In this document: positions 12,482 through 25,610 of the stretch, piece after piece | How positions within the stretch are numbered: the first letter of the stretch is position 1 | Layout: every line of letters begins with the position of its first letter | NCBI RefSeq assembly: GCF_963678635.1 | Contig: NC_087067.1 | Coordinates: 9,905,716 to 9,969,715 of the forward strand | DNA: 64,000 nt | From: Symsagittifera roscoffensis | Taxonomy: Eukaryota; Xenacoelomorpha; Acoela; Convolutidae | Direction of reading: 5' to 3' | Notes under the pieces: model-generated | What the model saw: the letters and a program-made list of their open reading frames with translations, nothing else | Databases searched by the model: none | Told to the model about the DNA's origin: nothing | Translations under genes and position numbers: made by a program

Positions 12482-12958
12482 TTTTTATCAATTAAGGGGG
12501 GGGGGGGCGGGATAACCGAAAAACGCCCTTTTTCTCAGATCGTGCTTGGTTGTTTATTACAGTCGTCGCAGAAAGTATATCATTTAGTTTTCATGGAAAT
12601 ATTGCGTGATTTGCTAATGGCATTATCACATGAGCAACACAGAATCCTTCGGCCGAATATAACCAAAAATATAACCAAATCAGAAAAGCCCTATTCTAGT
12701 TTTCCACGTCTAGTAAAAATTCGGTATGAAATTGGTAGGCAGTTGTCAACTCCACCCACTTTTGAATTTCAATTTTGAAGAACTGTTTTAAAATTGCCGT
12801 AAAAGAATGAAACTTGGCATAGGGAACAAACTAACCTTTCTGGACAGATTTGTTCCTCATATGTTACAACGTAAAACCTCGTGTTCTAACCATAATTACA
12901 CGTAAATTAAATGTAAAATAAAAATTGGGAAAAGTGGAGGGAAATTGGAAAACGAGCC

Positions 12959-15900
12959 AGTTGTTTTTATGGGTATTAATTTTAGATGTAGAATTTCTAT
13001 TTCATTCCAAGTGGGAATGTTGTTGATAATTGATTCTGCTCCGGAAACTATTAAAAAGTCTTTTTCAAGGTTTGGTGTTTGAAATTGTTTGGATTTTGGA
13101 CTTTCTTAAAGAAGTGGGATGGTCCAGATTTTTTCCTTTTTGTATATGCGGTTCTTTATGTATGTTTTGATAAATGATATTTGTGCTTGAGCATTCTGTG
13201 GGTTTTTCTTATGTTATTTCTTCTACTATTTTTTCTATTTTTTGCTTTGTTTTGTCACTGGTTATAGGTCTTGTATCAAAGTTTAAAAGAAATTGATAAT
13301 GGTTTTGATAGATATAATGGTTTTGAGAGAATATATCGGTTGTTCGTATATAATAGGCTCGTAGTCAAATAACATGCATCACGTTGATTGAAATTGCTTT
13401 TTCTGCGTCACTTTCACTGTCTGTGGATTCGCAATTGACGTGGTTTAATTGCAATTCTGTGCTTTCGTTATTATCAATACCAGGGAGGTCTGGTTGCGTT
13501 TTTTAGTTGCTCAGACTTGATTTATTTGCCTTTGATGTTTAGGTGTACTACTCCTATAATTTTGTTGTGAATTTTGATTACGTGTGTTATTCCTATATGG
13601 TGACAGAGAGTAGTTTCGTTGTCTGTTGTTATAACTTCAATTTCTGTTCTGTGAATTATCGCGTGATCTATTTTGACAATTGTTATAATTTGATCTATGA
13701 TAGTTTGATCTATTGTTAGAATAATCGCGTGATCTATTATTTTGATATATAGGATTTCGATTATTTGAAAAGTTTCTATTCCTGTCGTTGGAATAATTTC
13801 CATTTCTATTATATGAAGAGTTTCTTAATCGATTATTTGAATAATTTCCATTTCTACAATTTAAACGGGAACTGGCACTAAACGAAAATTCAGGTTGGTT
13901 CGAATTTGATCGTGAATGGTTATTTCGATTTTGACTATTTCGACTATTTGATCGACTATATCTGTTCTGTGAGAAACTTCGTGAAATTCTTTGGTATGGT
14001 GATCTTCCTCTATAATTCGTATTATAAGGTGATTCTTGTATAGAGTAATTTGCGTTATTTGGAAGTGGTTTTCCTGAATTATTTATACTATGAAGGTTTT
14101 TGTTGGGTAAAATTTGATCTTTTTTCATGTATTGGTGAAATGATTTACTTGGTTCTCTATATTTTTGTGGTTTATTTTGGTTATCTTGTTGTTTTTGTCT
14201 GCATTCGGCAATGCTGTGTCCGTATCTTCGGCAATAATTACACCATTTTTTGAATGATGGTTTGCCTTTGAAATTTCGGTTTTTCTCGTAGATGTTCAAG
14301 ATTTCAGTGATTTTTTCAGATAATTCTGAATCAAAGTTGTCAATGTTGTTTATTTTTGAAGTAGTAGTTTGTATGTTGTTAAAATATTGTAACTTTAAGT
14401 TTTCTGTCTCTTCTAATTACGTACTGATCTTTGCTCGTTCTAGTTTATCTACTAGTTTTCTAAAGTCTAAATCAAGTTCTCGGATTGAGGAAGGGTGTGA
14501 TGCTCTCTTTTTTATTGCTATTTTTCGCAATTGAGGTGTTAAATTCGTCATGAAGATTTCTGACAACTTTGTATTTTTGTAATCATGAGTATTGAGTGAG
14601 TAGGTTTTTCGGACTAGTGTTTCTATTCTTATTGCAAGTTGTTTTTTGTTTCATTTGGTAGTCTACGAATCTCATTGCATAAAAATCTTTGATGTTGTTT
14701 GTTTTTTTCTGAATGAAACGTTTTTGAAAGTTCTTGTGTGAATCTTTACCAACCTGATTTTATTTCTATAGGTAAAACTGAAAAAATTTTTTTGGGCTGC
14801 GCCATCAAGTGTGGTTTGGATTAAAGCTGTGCGTCTATGTATCCAATTTTAATGAAGTGGCGTGTTTACTGGTTCAGGTCCTATATTTAAAACTCAAATT
14901 GCGGTTACTGCGTTTAGGTAATCTTCTACAGAGTATTCAGGGTCTGTGCCTGTAAATACCATTAGTGGTTTGTTTCATGATATTGATGATCCACCCATTA
15001 GGTATGGATTCATAGTCATTTACAGTGATTCTGCGGCATGTAGCATTTGAGAGAAATTTTTATGTTGATTTTTTGTTGTTCCATGTTGTTGTAAATAACT
15101 AAATAGTTGAGTTGGTTGGTATGACTTTGTGTTATGGGTTTTGTTGTTGAAAATTATTGTTGTAAGATGTTGGATTATTTTTAGGTTGTCGTATTTGTTT
15201 ATTTCGTGTGTATGGTTCGAAAATATCTGGTTGATCAATACTGTAAGAACAAGGTCTTTGGCTTGATTAAAACCGTTGATGATTTTGATTATACTATACT
15301 TCATCATCTGATGGAAAATAATTTAGTGTATAATAATGAGGTTGATTTCTGGTATAGTGTTTTTTGTATTATTTTTATTTTGTTGAAAAAATGGGTAATT
15401 TTTGCTTTGTTCTTATGAGGATCGTGGTTGATCATGAAAATTTACTGAATTTGAAGTCGTTTGTGGTAATTTTTGACTTTGTGAAAAGAAATAGTTTTGA
15501 GTGTTTGTTTTAGAAGGTTTTGTTGTTTTTGGTCCGTTGACATAGTTCTAATTATGCTCTGCAAAATTTTTTCTATGTGATGTTTATTGTTTGTAGAATG
15601 TTTTTGTTACTGGTCGGAACGTTGGATAATCCATTTGTAAACTTTTTTGTGCAACAGTGGGTTTTACTGTGGATTGTATAATTGTTTTTTAAAGCGTTGG
15701 GTTTTTTAGTTTTGGAGTTGTGAAATTAGGTTGAATAGGTGAAATTCTTTGTTGTGCTTCTATTGTTGTTATTGTTTCAACAATTTTTTCGCTTGCAAAA
15801 TGTGACGGAGTTCGTATATCTTGTTGTGTAAGATTCCTTGTTCCATTAAAGTTGTCATTATTTATAAATATAGAGTTTAAACTATTATTTCCTATTCTTT

Positions 15901-16372
15901 CAGGGAAGAATGAATTATAGTTTAAAGAAGATGCGTCAATTGTAAGTGGGTACACTCCAACATAATCTTTGTGAATAGAGATAGAGCTAATTGCTTGACT
16001 TGATATATCTGTTGGTATATTATTAAATGATTCATGAGACCATTCAGGGTCCCAAAATCTGATTGTTCTGCTAATACGGTTTCGTCATCTGTATTTTGCT
16101 GTCCAAAATTTTATCTTGCTTGTGCAATAAGATCAATATAAGGACTAAAAGAATCGATTATGAACCATGCTAAGATTTTTTGCAAATCGTGTTTAACATA
16201 TTGTGTTATGTCATTATTTGTTAGATATTCTCGGATTGCATTTAAAAACTCTGAAATTATGTGTATTTCCTGTCGTACAATTGTATGTCGAGATGTTTGA
16301 GTTGGTGAATCGTTTTGAAGTTCTTTCGATTCTAATATAAGTAAATAGCTATAGTCAAGTGAAAAGTACACA
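12959..16372 (-). pseudogene. LTR retroelement gag-protease remnant, copy 1
   Basis: Reading leftwards from 16,372, a long Gag-like frame is interrupted by several stops and frameshifts. Pieces: 16,371-16,111 (helical, capsid-like, KHDLQKILAWFIIDSFSPYI), 15,955-15,689 (Ser/Asn-rich), 15,307-15,020, then 14,299-13,637. The last piece carries a CCHC zinc knuckle CNYCRRYGHSIAEC (14,242-14,201), then a basic Arg/Ser/Asn-rich nucleic-acid-binding tail. The pieces 15,955, 15,307 and 14,299 share one frame. Further on comes a retropepsin start, FLIVSGAESIINN, with the catalytic Asp replaced by Val (13,049-13,038). No reverse transcriptase, RNase H or integrase follows: the element stops abruptly at 12,959 against a MITE. 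Ty3/gypsy-like is likely, BEL possible. Confidence 0.75.
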
Positions 16373-16495
16373 GTCTGCTCATGACGCTATCTTATTTTTG
16401 GCCGGATAGATTCGTGCAACTTCTTAGTCTAATACAAATCTTAATCTTACTCTCATATCTCCTGTCTCAATAGATCTAGTGTACACCGGTTTGCG
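16373..16495 (-). repeat. LTR-like segment beside gag, unit 1
   Basis: About 120 bp just upstream (minus strand) of gag. It is shared with 20,991-21,113 and 25,611-25,733, and in diverged form with 55,831-55,980 (GCTATCTTATTTTTGGCCGG, TGCAACTTCTTAGTCTAATA, AATAGATCTAG). Its place before gag here, and beyond the last ORF at 55.8 kb, fits an LTR. I see no convincing primer-binding site next to it, so it could instead be a conserved untranslated segment. Confidence 0.45.
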
Positions 16496-16525
16496 CGAGT
16501 TAGTTCCAGATTGAGAACAACTGTA

Positions 16526-16717
16526 TTATAAGTTTAATTCAAATTGTCCATTTGTGTCTTTTAATTTCTCAAAAAAGGGACGATTCGGATCGTCGTACCC
16601 ATCCCGAACAGCTGATCGTCGGAAATTATCAAAGGGTACAGGCTTCCAGTGGGTTTGCTTTCCAATGTTTTCGCTTATTTGTTGAAAACATATCAACAAG
16701 AGAAAGAAGACAGCCAT
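16526..16717 (-). pseudogene. Truncated serine protease exon 1, copy 2
   Basis: The signal peptide and pro-region match exon 1 at 12,110, but after KDTNG the frame runs across the duplication junction into retroelement sequence and stops (QFELNL). The GGSLI, His motif and splice donor are lost, so it cannot encode a protease. One base change also gives SDIF to FDNF and DAPN to DDPN relative to copy 1. Confidence 0.85.
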
Positions 16718-17561
16718 TCCTTTCTCTCTCGATTTATGACGAAAAATAGTTTAAGTGATCACGTGTTAAAAATAAATAAATAGAATTTATCACAAAAGTT
16801 TGTGACTTTTTTTCTGGATTTTTCGGTTATAACATAACCCCCCTAAATTATGAAATTTTTATAATTTTTATTTTTTATCGGTTTTTTTTCCTTCTCCCCC
16901 CACCTCACTCAAACATGAGTTTTATGGTCTAACGAAAGGTTTTACAAGGTTAATTATGAGGACTATATATGCTTGTTATGGCCTTATTAGTCTGCATGTC
17001 AATTTTCACGACAATCGGACAAAGTGAACAGTATTTTCAAATATAAAAATTTGCAGGTGGGGGGGGGAAGGAAAAAGAGCCTTTTTATCAATTAAGGGGG
17101 GGGGGCGGGATAACCGAAAAACGCCCTTTTTCTCAGATCGTGCTTGGTTGTTTATTACAGTCGTCGCAGAAAGTATATCATTTAGTTTTCATGGAAATAT
17201 TGCGTGATTTGCTAATGGCATTATCACATGAGCAACACAGAATCCTTCGGCCGAATATAACCAAAAATATAACCAAATCAGAAAAGCCCTATTCTAGTTT
17301 TCCACGTCTAGTAAAAATTCGGTATGAAATTGGTAGGCTAGGCAGTTGTCAACTCCACCCACTTTTGAATTTCAATTTTGAAGAACTGTTTTAAAATTGC
17401 CGTAAAAGAATGAAACTTGGCATAGGGAACAAACTAACCTTTCTGGACAGATTTGTTCCTCTTATGTTACAACGTAAAACCTCGTGTTCTAACCATAATT
17501 ACACGTAAATTAAATGTAAAATAAAAATTGGGAAAAGTGGAGGGAAATTGGAAAACGAGCC

Positions 17562-20500
17562 AGTTGTTTTTATGGGTATTAATTTTAGATGTAGAATTTC
17601 TATTTCATTCCAAGTGGGAATGTTGTTGATAATTGATTCTGCTCCGGAAACTATTAAAAAGTCTTTTTCAAGGTTTGGTGTTTGAAATTGTTTGGATTTT
17701 GGACTTTCTTAAAGAAGTGGGATGGTCCAGATTTTTTCCTTTTTGTATATGCGGTTCTTTATGTTTTGATAAATGATATTTGTGCTTGAGCATTCTGTGG
17801 GTTTTTCTTATGTTATTTCTTCTACTATTTTTTCTATTTTTTGCTTTGTTTTGTCACTGGTTATAGGTCTTGTATCAAAGTTTAAAAGAAATTGATAATG
17901 GTTTTGATAGATATAATGGTTTTGAGAGAATATATCGGTTGTTCGTATATATTAGGCTCGTAGTCAAATAACATGCATCATGTTGATTGAAATTGCTTTT
18001 TCTGCGTCACTTTCACTGTCTGTGGATTCGCAATTGACGTGGTTTAATTGCAATTCTGTGCTTTCGTTATTATCAATACCAGGGAGGTCTGGTTGCGTTT
18101 TTTAGTTGCTCAGACTTGATTTATTTGCCTTTGATGTTTAGGTGTACTACTCCTATAATTTTGTTGTGAATTTTGATTACGTGTGTTATTCCTATATGGT
18201 GACAGAGAGTAGTTTCGTTGTCTGTTGTTATAACTTCAATTTCTGTTCTGTGAATTATCGCGTGATCTATTTTGACAATTGTTATAATTTGATCTATGAT
18301 AGTTTGATCTATTGTTAGAATAATCGCGTGATCTATTATTTTGATATATAGGATTTCGATTATTTGAAAAGTTTCTATTCCTGTCGTTGGAATAATTTCC
18401 ATTTCTATTATATGAAGAGTTTCTTAATCGATTATTTGAATAATTTCCATTTCTACAATTTAAACGGGAACTGGCACTAAACGAAAATTCAGGTTGGTTC
18501 GAATTTGATCTTGAATGGTTATTTCGATTTTGACTATTTCGACTATTTGATCGACTATATCTGTTCTGTGAGAAACTTCGTGAAATTCTTTGGTATGGTG
18601 ATCTTCCTCTATAATTCGTATTATAGGGTGATTCTTGTATAGACTAATTTGCGTTATTTGGAAGTGGTTTTCCTGAATTATTTATACTATGAATGTTTTT
18701 GTTGGGTAAAATTTGATCTTTTTTCATGTATTGGTGAAATGATTTACTTGGTTCTCTATATTTTTGTGGTTTATTTTGGTTATCTTGTTGTTTTTGTCTG
18801 CATTCGGCAATGCTGTGTCCGTATCTTTGGCAATAATTACACCATTTTTTGAATGATGGTTTGCCTTTGAAATTTGGGTTTATCTCGTAGATGTTCAAGA
18901 TTTCAGTGATTTTTTCAGATAATTCTGAATCAAAGTTGTCAATGTTGTTTATTTTTGAAGTAGTAGTTTGTATGTTGTTAAAATATTGTAACTTTAAGTT
19001 TTCTGTCTCTTCTAATTACGTACTGATCTTTGCTCGTTCTAGTTTATCTACTAGTTTTCTAAAGTCTAAATCAGGTTCTCGGATTGAGGAAGGGTGTGAT
19101 GCTCTCTTTTTTATTGCTATTTTTCGCAATTGAGGTGTTAAATTCGTCATGAAGATTTCTGACAACTTTGTATTTTTGTAATCATGAGTATTGAGTGAGT
19201 AGGTTTTTCGGACTAGTGTTTCTATTCTTATTGCAAGTTGTTTTTTGTTTCATTTGGTAGTCTACGAATCTCATTGCATAAAAATCTTTGATGTTGTTTG
19301 TTTCTTTCTAAATGAAACGTTTTTGAAAGTTCTTGTGTGAATCTTTACCAACCTGATTTTATTTCTATAGGTAAAACTGAAAATTTTTTTTGGGCTGCGC
19401 CATCAAGTGTGGTTTGGATTAAAGCTGTGCGTCTATGTATCCAATTTTAATGAAGTGGCGTGTTTACTGGTTCAGGTCCTATATTTAAAACTCAAATTGC
19501 GGTTACTGCGTTTAGGTAATCTTCTACAGAGTATTCAGGGTCTGTGCCTGTAAATACCATTAGTGGTTTGTTTCATGATATTGATGATCCACCCATTAGG
19601 TATGGATCCATAGTCATTTACAGTGATTCTGCGGCATGTAGCATTTGAGAGAAATTTTTAAGTTGGTTTTTTGTTATTCCATGTTGTTGTAAATAATATG
19701 GCAGTGGAATTTCGTTATACATTTGAGTTGGTTGGTATGACTTTGTGTTAAATGGGTTTTATTGTTGAAAATTATTGTTGTAAGATGTTGGATTATTTCT
19801 AGGTTGTCGTATTTGTTTATTTCGTGTGTATGGTTCGAAAATATCTGGTTGATCAATACTGTAAGAACAAGGTCTTTGGCTTGATTAAAACCGTTGATGA
19901 TTTTGATTATACTATACTTCATCATCTGATGGAAAATAATTTAGTGTATAATAATTAGGTTGATTTCTGGTATAGTGTTTTTTGTATTATTTTTATTTTG
20001 TTGAAAAAATGGGTAATTTTTGCTTTGTTCTTATGAGGATCGTGGTTGATCATGAAAATTTACTGAATTTGAAGTCGTTTGTGGTAATTTTTGACTTTGT
20101 GAAAAGAAATAGTTTTGAGTGTTTGTTTTAGAAGGTTTTGTTGTTTTTGGTCCGTTGACATAGTTGTAATTATGCTCTGCAAAATTTTTTCTATGTGATG
20201 TTTATTGTTTGTAGAATGTTTTTGTTACTGGTCGGAACGTTGGATAATCCATTTGTAAACTTTTTTGTGCAACAGTGGGTTTTACTGTGGATTGTATAAT
20301 TGTTTTTTAAAGCGTTGGGTTTTTTAGTTTTGGAGTTGTGAAATTAGGTTGAATAGGTGAAATTCTTTGTTGTGCTTCTATTGTTGTTATTGTTTCAACA
20401 ATTTTTTCGCTTGCAAAATGTGACGGAGTTCGTATATCTTGTTGTGTAAGATTCCTTGTTCCATTAAAGTTGTCATTATTTATAAATATAGAGTTTAAAC

Positions 20501-20990
20501 TATTATTTCCTATTCTTTCAGGGAAGAATGAATTATAGTTTAAAGAAGATGCGTCAATTGTAAGTGGGTACACTCCAACATAATCTTTGTGAATAGAGAT
20601 AGAGCTAATTGCTTGACTTGATATATCTGTTGGTATATTATTAAATGATTCATGAGACCATTCAGGGTCCCAAAATCTGATTGTTCTGCTAATACGGTTT
20701 CGTCATCTGTATTTTGCTGTCCAAAATTTTATCTTGCTTGTGCAATAAGATCAATATAAGGACTAAAAGAATCGATTATGAACCATGCTAAGATTTTTTG
20801 CAAATCGTGTTTAACATATTGTGTTATGTCATTATTTGTTAGATATTCTCGGATTGCATTTAAAAACTCTGAAATTATGTGTATTTCCTGTCGTACAATT
20901 GTATGTCGAGATGTTTGAGTTGGTGAATCGTTTTGAAGTTCTTTCGATTCTAATATAAGTAAATAGCTATAGTCAAGTGAAAAGTACACA
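17562..20990 (-). pseudogene. LTR retroelement gag-protease remnant, copy 2
   Basis: Same arrangement as copy 1. The zinc knuckle is CNYCQRYGHSIAEC (18,841-18,800). An extra stop shortly after it cuts the frame to 84 codons (18,898-18,644), and copy 3 shares that stop. The protease core again reads VSGA (17,651-17,640), so the active-site Asp was lost before the triplication. No polymerase or integrase is present. Confidence 0.75.
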
Positions 20991-21113
20991 GTCTGCTCAT
21001 GACGCTATCTTATTTTTGGCCGGATAGATTCGTGCAACTTCTTAGTCTAATACAAATCTTAATCTTACTCTCATATCTCCTGTCTCAATAGATCTAGTGT
21101 ACACCGGTTTGCG
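20991..21113 (-). repeat. LTR-like segment, unit 2
   Basis: Near-identical to 16,373-16,495, and in the same position immediately upstream of the gag remnant of this unit. Confidence 0.45.
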
Positions 21114-21143
21114 CGAGTTAGTTCCAGATTGAGAACAACTGTA

Positions 21144-21335
21144 TTATAAGTTTAATTCAAATTGTCCATTTGTGTCTTTTAATTTCTCAAAAAAGGGACG
21201 ATTCGGATCGTCGTACCCATCCCGAACAGCTGATCGTCGGAAAATATCAGAGGGTACAGGCTTCCAGTGGGTTTGCTTTCCAATGTTTTCGCTTATTTGT
21301 TGAAAACATATCAACAAGAGAAAGAAGACAGCCAT
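21144..21335 (-). pseudogene. Truncated serine protease exon 1, copy 3
   Basis: As at 16,717: an intact start and signal peptide, then loss of the catalytic part at the unit junction after KDTNG. It keeps SDIF like copy 1 but has DDPN like copy 2. Confidence 0.85.
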
Positions 21336-22178
21336 TCCTTTCTCTCTCGATTTATGACGAAAAATAGTTTAAGTGATCACGTGTTAAAAATAAATAAATA
21401 GAATTTATCACAAAAGTTTGTGACTTTTTTTCTGGATTTTTCGGTTATAACATAACCCCCCTAAATTATGAAATTTTTATAATTTTTATTTTTTATCGGT
21501 TTTTTTTCCTTCTCCCCCCACCTCACTCAAACATGAGTTTTATGGTCTAACGAAAGGTTTTACAAGGTTAATTATGAGGACTATATATGCTTGTTATGGC
21601 CTTATTAGTCTGCATGTCAATTTTCACGACAATCGGACAAAGTGAACAGTATTTTCAAATATAAAAATTTGCAGGTGGGGGGGGGGGAAGGAAAAAGAGC
21701 CTTTTTATCAATTAAGGGGGGGGGGGCGGGATAACCGAAAAACGCCCTTTTTCTCAGATCGTGCTTGGTTGTTTATTACAGTCGTCGCAGAAAGTATATC
21801 ATTTAGTTTTCATGGAAATATTGCGTGATTTGCTAATGGCATTATCACATGAGCAACACAGAATCCTTCGGCCGAATATAACCAAAAATATAACCAAATC
21901 AGAAAAGCCCTATTCTAGTTTTCCACGTCTAGTAAAAATTCGGTATGAAATTGGTAGGCAGTTGTCAACTCCACCCACTTTTGAATTTCAATTTTGAAGA
22001 ACTGTTTTAAAATTGCCGTAAAAGAATGAAACTTGGCATAGGGAACAAACTAACCTTTCTGGACAGATTTGTTCCTCTTATGTTACAACGTAAAACCTCG
22101 TGTTCTAACCATAATTACACGTAAATTAAATGTAAAATAAAAATTGGGAAAAGTGGAGGGAAATTGGAAAACGAGCCA

Positions 22179-25100
22179 GTTGTTTTTATGGGTATTAATT
22201 TTAGATGTAGAATTTCTATTTCATTCCAAGTGGGAATGTTGTTGATAATTGATTCTGCTCCGGAAACTATTAAAAAGTCTTTTTCAAGGTTTGGTGTTTG
22301 AAATTGTTTGGATTTTGGACTTTCTTAAAGAAGTGGGATGGTCCAGATTTTTTCCTTTTTGTATATGCGGTTCTTTATGTATGTTTTGATAAATGATATT
22401 TGTGCTTGAGCATTCTGTGGGTTTTTCTTATGTTATTTCTTCTACTATTTTTTCTATTTTTTGCTTTGTTTTGTCACTGGTTATAGGTCTTGTATCAAAG
22501 TTTAAAAGAAATTGATAATGGTTTTGATAGATATAATGGTTTTGAGAGAATATATCGGTTGTTCGTATATAATAGGCTCGTAGTCAAATAACATGCATCA
22601 CGTTGATTGAAATTGCTTTTTCTGCGTCACTTTCACTGTCTGTGGATTCGCAATTGACGTGGTTTAATTGCAATTCTGTGCTTTCGTTATTATCAATACC
22701 AGGGAGGTCTGGTTGCGTTTTTTAGTTGCTCAGACTTGATTTATTTGCCTTTGATGTTTAGGTGTACTACTCCTATAATTTTGTTGTGAATTTTGATTAC
22801 GTGTGTTATTCCTATATGGTGACAGAGAGTAGTTTCGTTGTCTGTTGTTATAACTTCAATTTCTGTTCTGTGAATTATCGCGTGATCTATTTTGACAATT
22901 GTTATAATTTGATCTATGATAGTTTGATCTATTGTTAGAATAATCGCGTGATCTATTATTTTGATATATAGGATTTCGATTATTTGAAAAGTTTCTATTC
23001 CTGTCGTTGGAATAATTTCCATTTCTATTATATGAAGAGTTTCTTAATCGATTATTTGAATAATTTCCATTTCTACAATTTAAACGGGAACTGGCACTAA
23101 ACGAAAATTCAGGTTGGTTCGAATTTGATCTTGAATGGTTATTTCGATTTTGACTATTTCGACTATTTGATCGACTATATCTGTTCTGTGAGAAACTTCG
23201 TGAAATTCTTTGGTATGGTGATCTTCCTCTATAATTCGTATTATAGGGTGATTCTTGTATAGACTAATTTGCGTTATTTGGAAGTGGTTTTCCTGAATTA
23301 TTTATACTATGAATGTTTTTGTTGGGTAAAATTTGATCTTTTTTCATGTATTGGTGAAATGATTTACTTGGTTCTCTATATTTTTGTGGTTTATTTTGGT
23401 TATCTTGTTGTTTTTGTCTGCATTCGGCAATGCTGTGTCCGTATCTTTGGCAATAATTACACCATTTTTTGAATGATGGTTTGCCTTTGAAATTTGGGTT
23501 TATCTCGTAGATGTTCAAGATTTCAGTGATTTTTTCAGATAATTCTGAATCAAAGTTGTCAATGTTGTTTATTTTTGAAGTAGTAGTTTGTATGTTGTTA
23601 AAATATTGTAACTTTAAGTTTTCTGTCTCTTCTAATTACGTACTGATCTTTGCTCGTTCTAGTTTATCTACTAGTTTTCTAAAGTCTAAATCAGGTTCTC
23701 GGATTGAGGAAGGGTGTGATGCTCTCTTTTTTATTGCTATTTTTCGCAATTGAGGTGTTAAATTCGTCATGAAGATTTCTGACAACTTTGTATTTTTGTA
23801 ATCATGAGTATTGAGTGAGTAGGTTTTTCGGACTAGTGTTTCTATTCTTATTGCAAGTTGTTTTTTGTTTCATTTGGTAGTCTACGAATCTCATTGCATA
23901 AAAATCTTTGATGTTGTTTGTTTCTTTCTAAATGAAACGTTTTTGAAAGTTCTTGTGTGAATCTTTACCAACCTGATTTTATTTCTATAGGTAAAACTGA
24001 AAATTTTTTTTGGGCTGCGCCATCAAGTGTGGTTTGGATTAAAGCTGTGCGTCTATGTATCCAATTTTAATGAAGTGGCGTGTTTACTGGTTCAGGTCCT
24101 ATATTTAAAACTCAAATTGCGGTTACTGCGTTTAGGTAATCTTCTACAGAGTATTCAGGGTCTGTGCCTGTAAATACCATTAGTGGTTTGTTTCATGATA
24201 TTGATGATCCACCCATTAGGTATGGATTCATAGTCATTTACAGTGATTCTGCGGCATGTAGCATTTGAGAGAAATTTTTAAGTTGGTTTTTTGTTATTCC
24301 ATGTTGTTGTAAATAATATGGCAGTGGAATTTCGTTATACATTTGAGTTGGTTGGTATGACTTTGTGTTAAATGGGTTTTGTTGTTGAAAATTATTGTTG
24401 TAAGATGTTGGATTATTTCTAGGTTGTCGTATTTGTTTATTTCGTGTGTATGGTTCGAAAATATCTGGTTGATCAATACTGTAAGAACAAGGTCTTTGGC
24501 TTGATTAAAACCGTTGATGATTTTGATTATACTATACTTCATCATCTGATGGAAAATAATTTAGTGTATAATAATGAGGTTGATTTCTGGTATAGTGTTT
24601 TTTGTATTATTTTTATTTTGTTGAAAAAATGGGTAATTTTTGCTTTGTTCTTATGAGGATCGTGGTTGATCATGAAAATTTACTGAATTTGAAGTCGTTT
24701 GTGGTAATTTTTGACTTTGTGAAAAGAAATAGTTTTGAGTGTTTGTTTTAGAAGGTTTTGTTGTTTTTGGTCCGTTGACATAGTTGTAATTATGCTCTGC
24801 AAAATTTTTTCTATGTGATGTTTATTGTTTGTAGAATGTTTTTGTTACTGGTCGGAACGTTGGATAATCCGTTTGTAAACATTTTTGTGCAACAGTGGGT
24901 TTTACTGTGGATTGTATAATTGTTTTTTAAAGCGTTGGGTTTTTTAGTTTTGGAGTTGTGAAATTAGGTTGAATAGGTGAAATTCTTTGTTGTGCTTCTA
25001 TTGTTGTTATTGTTTCAACAATTTTTTCGCTTGCAAAATGTGACGGAGTTCGTATATCTTGTTGTGTAAGATTCCTTGTTCCATTAAAGTTGTCATTATT

Positions 25101-25610
25101 TATAAATATAGAGTTTAAACTATTATTTCCTATTCTTTCAGGGAAGAATGAATTATAGTTTAAAGAAGATGCGTCAATTGTAAGTGGGTACACTCCAACA
25201 TAATCTTTGTGAATAGAGATAGAGCTAATTGCTTGACTTGATATATCTGTTGGTATATTATTAAATGATTCATGAGACCATTCAGGGTCCCAAAATCTGA
25301 TTGTTCTGCTAATACGGTTTCGTCATCAGTATTTTGCTGTCCAAAATTTTATCTTGCTTGTGCAATAAGATCAATATAAGGACTAAAAGAATCGATTATG
25401 AACCATGCTAAGATTTTTTGCAAATCGTGTTTAACATATTGTGTTATGTCATTATTTGTTAGATATTCTCGGATTGCATTTAAAAACTTTGAAATTATGT
25501 GTATTTCCTGTCGTACAATTGTATGTCGAGATGTTTGAGTTGGTGAATCGTTTTGAAGTTCTTTCGTTTCTAATATAAGTAAATAGCTATAGTCAAGTGA
25601 AAAGTACACA
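22179..25610 (-). pseudogene. LTR retroelement gag-protease remnant, copy 3
   Basis: Same pieces as the other two units: capsid-like 25,609-25,349, Ser/Asn-rich 25,193-24,927, zinc knuckle 23,461-23,420, retropepsin core VSGA at 22,267-22,256. It shares the early stop of copy 2. There are a few private substitutions (for example ESKELQ to ETKELQ), so divergence between copies is small and the triplication is recent. Confidence 0.75.

Larger units (their letters stand above)
11941..16547. repeat. 4.6 kb tandem unit, copy 1
   Basis: First of three direct copies in a row (4607, 4618 and 4620 bp). Each starts at CCATTTGTGTC inside the protease exon and ends at TTCAAATTGT, so the junctions read TTCAAATTGTCCATTTGTG. 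Contents in order: 5' part of the protease exon (minus), family 2 MITE, family 1-like MITE, retroelement gag-pro remnant (minus), LTR-like segment. Copies 2 and 3 share changes not found here (for example a stop in gag near 18,650 and 23,270), so this copy branched first. Confidence 0.92.
16548..21165. repeat. 4.6 kb tandem unit, copy 2
   Basis: Direct copy of 11,941-16,547 with scattered point changes. It has a 4-bp deletion near 17,760 relative to copies 1 and 3 and a small insertion at TAGGCTAGGCAG near 17,335. Near 19,690-19,735 it carries about 20 bp that copy 1 lacks and copy 3 shares. Confidence 0.92.

Noticed and set aside
7138-12958. CRISPR-like array or satellite made of the GAGCC/poly-G repeats
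   Set aside because: Spacing is irregular, repeats are in both orientations as inverted pairs, and the genome is eukaryotic. MITEs explain the pattern.
13522-13803. 93-codon frame overlapping the gag tail, rich in Ile/Thr/His
   Set aside because: It overlaps the Arg/Ser/Asn-rich gag tail in another frame and its composition is the shadow of that repeat-like coding sequence. It recurs in all three units only because the DNA does.
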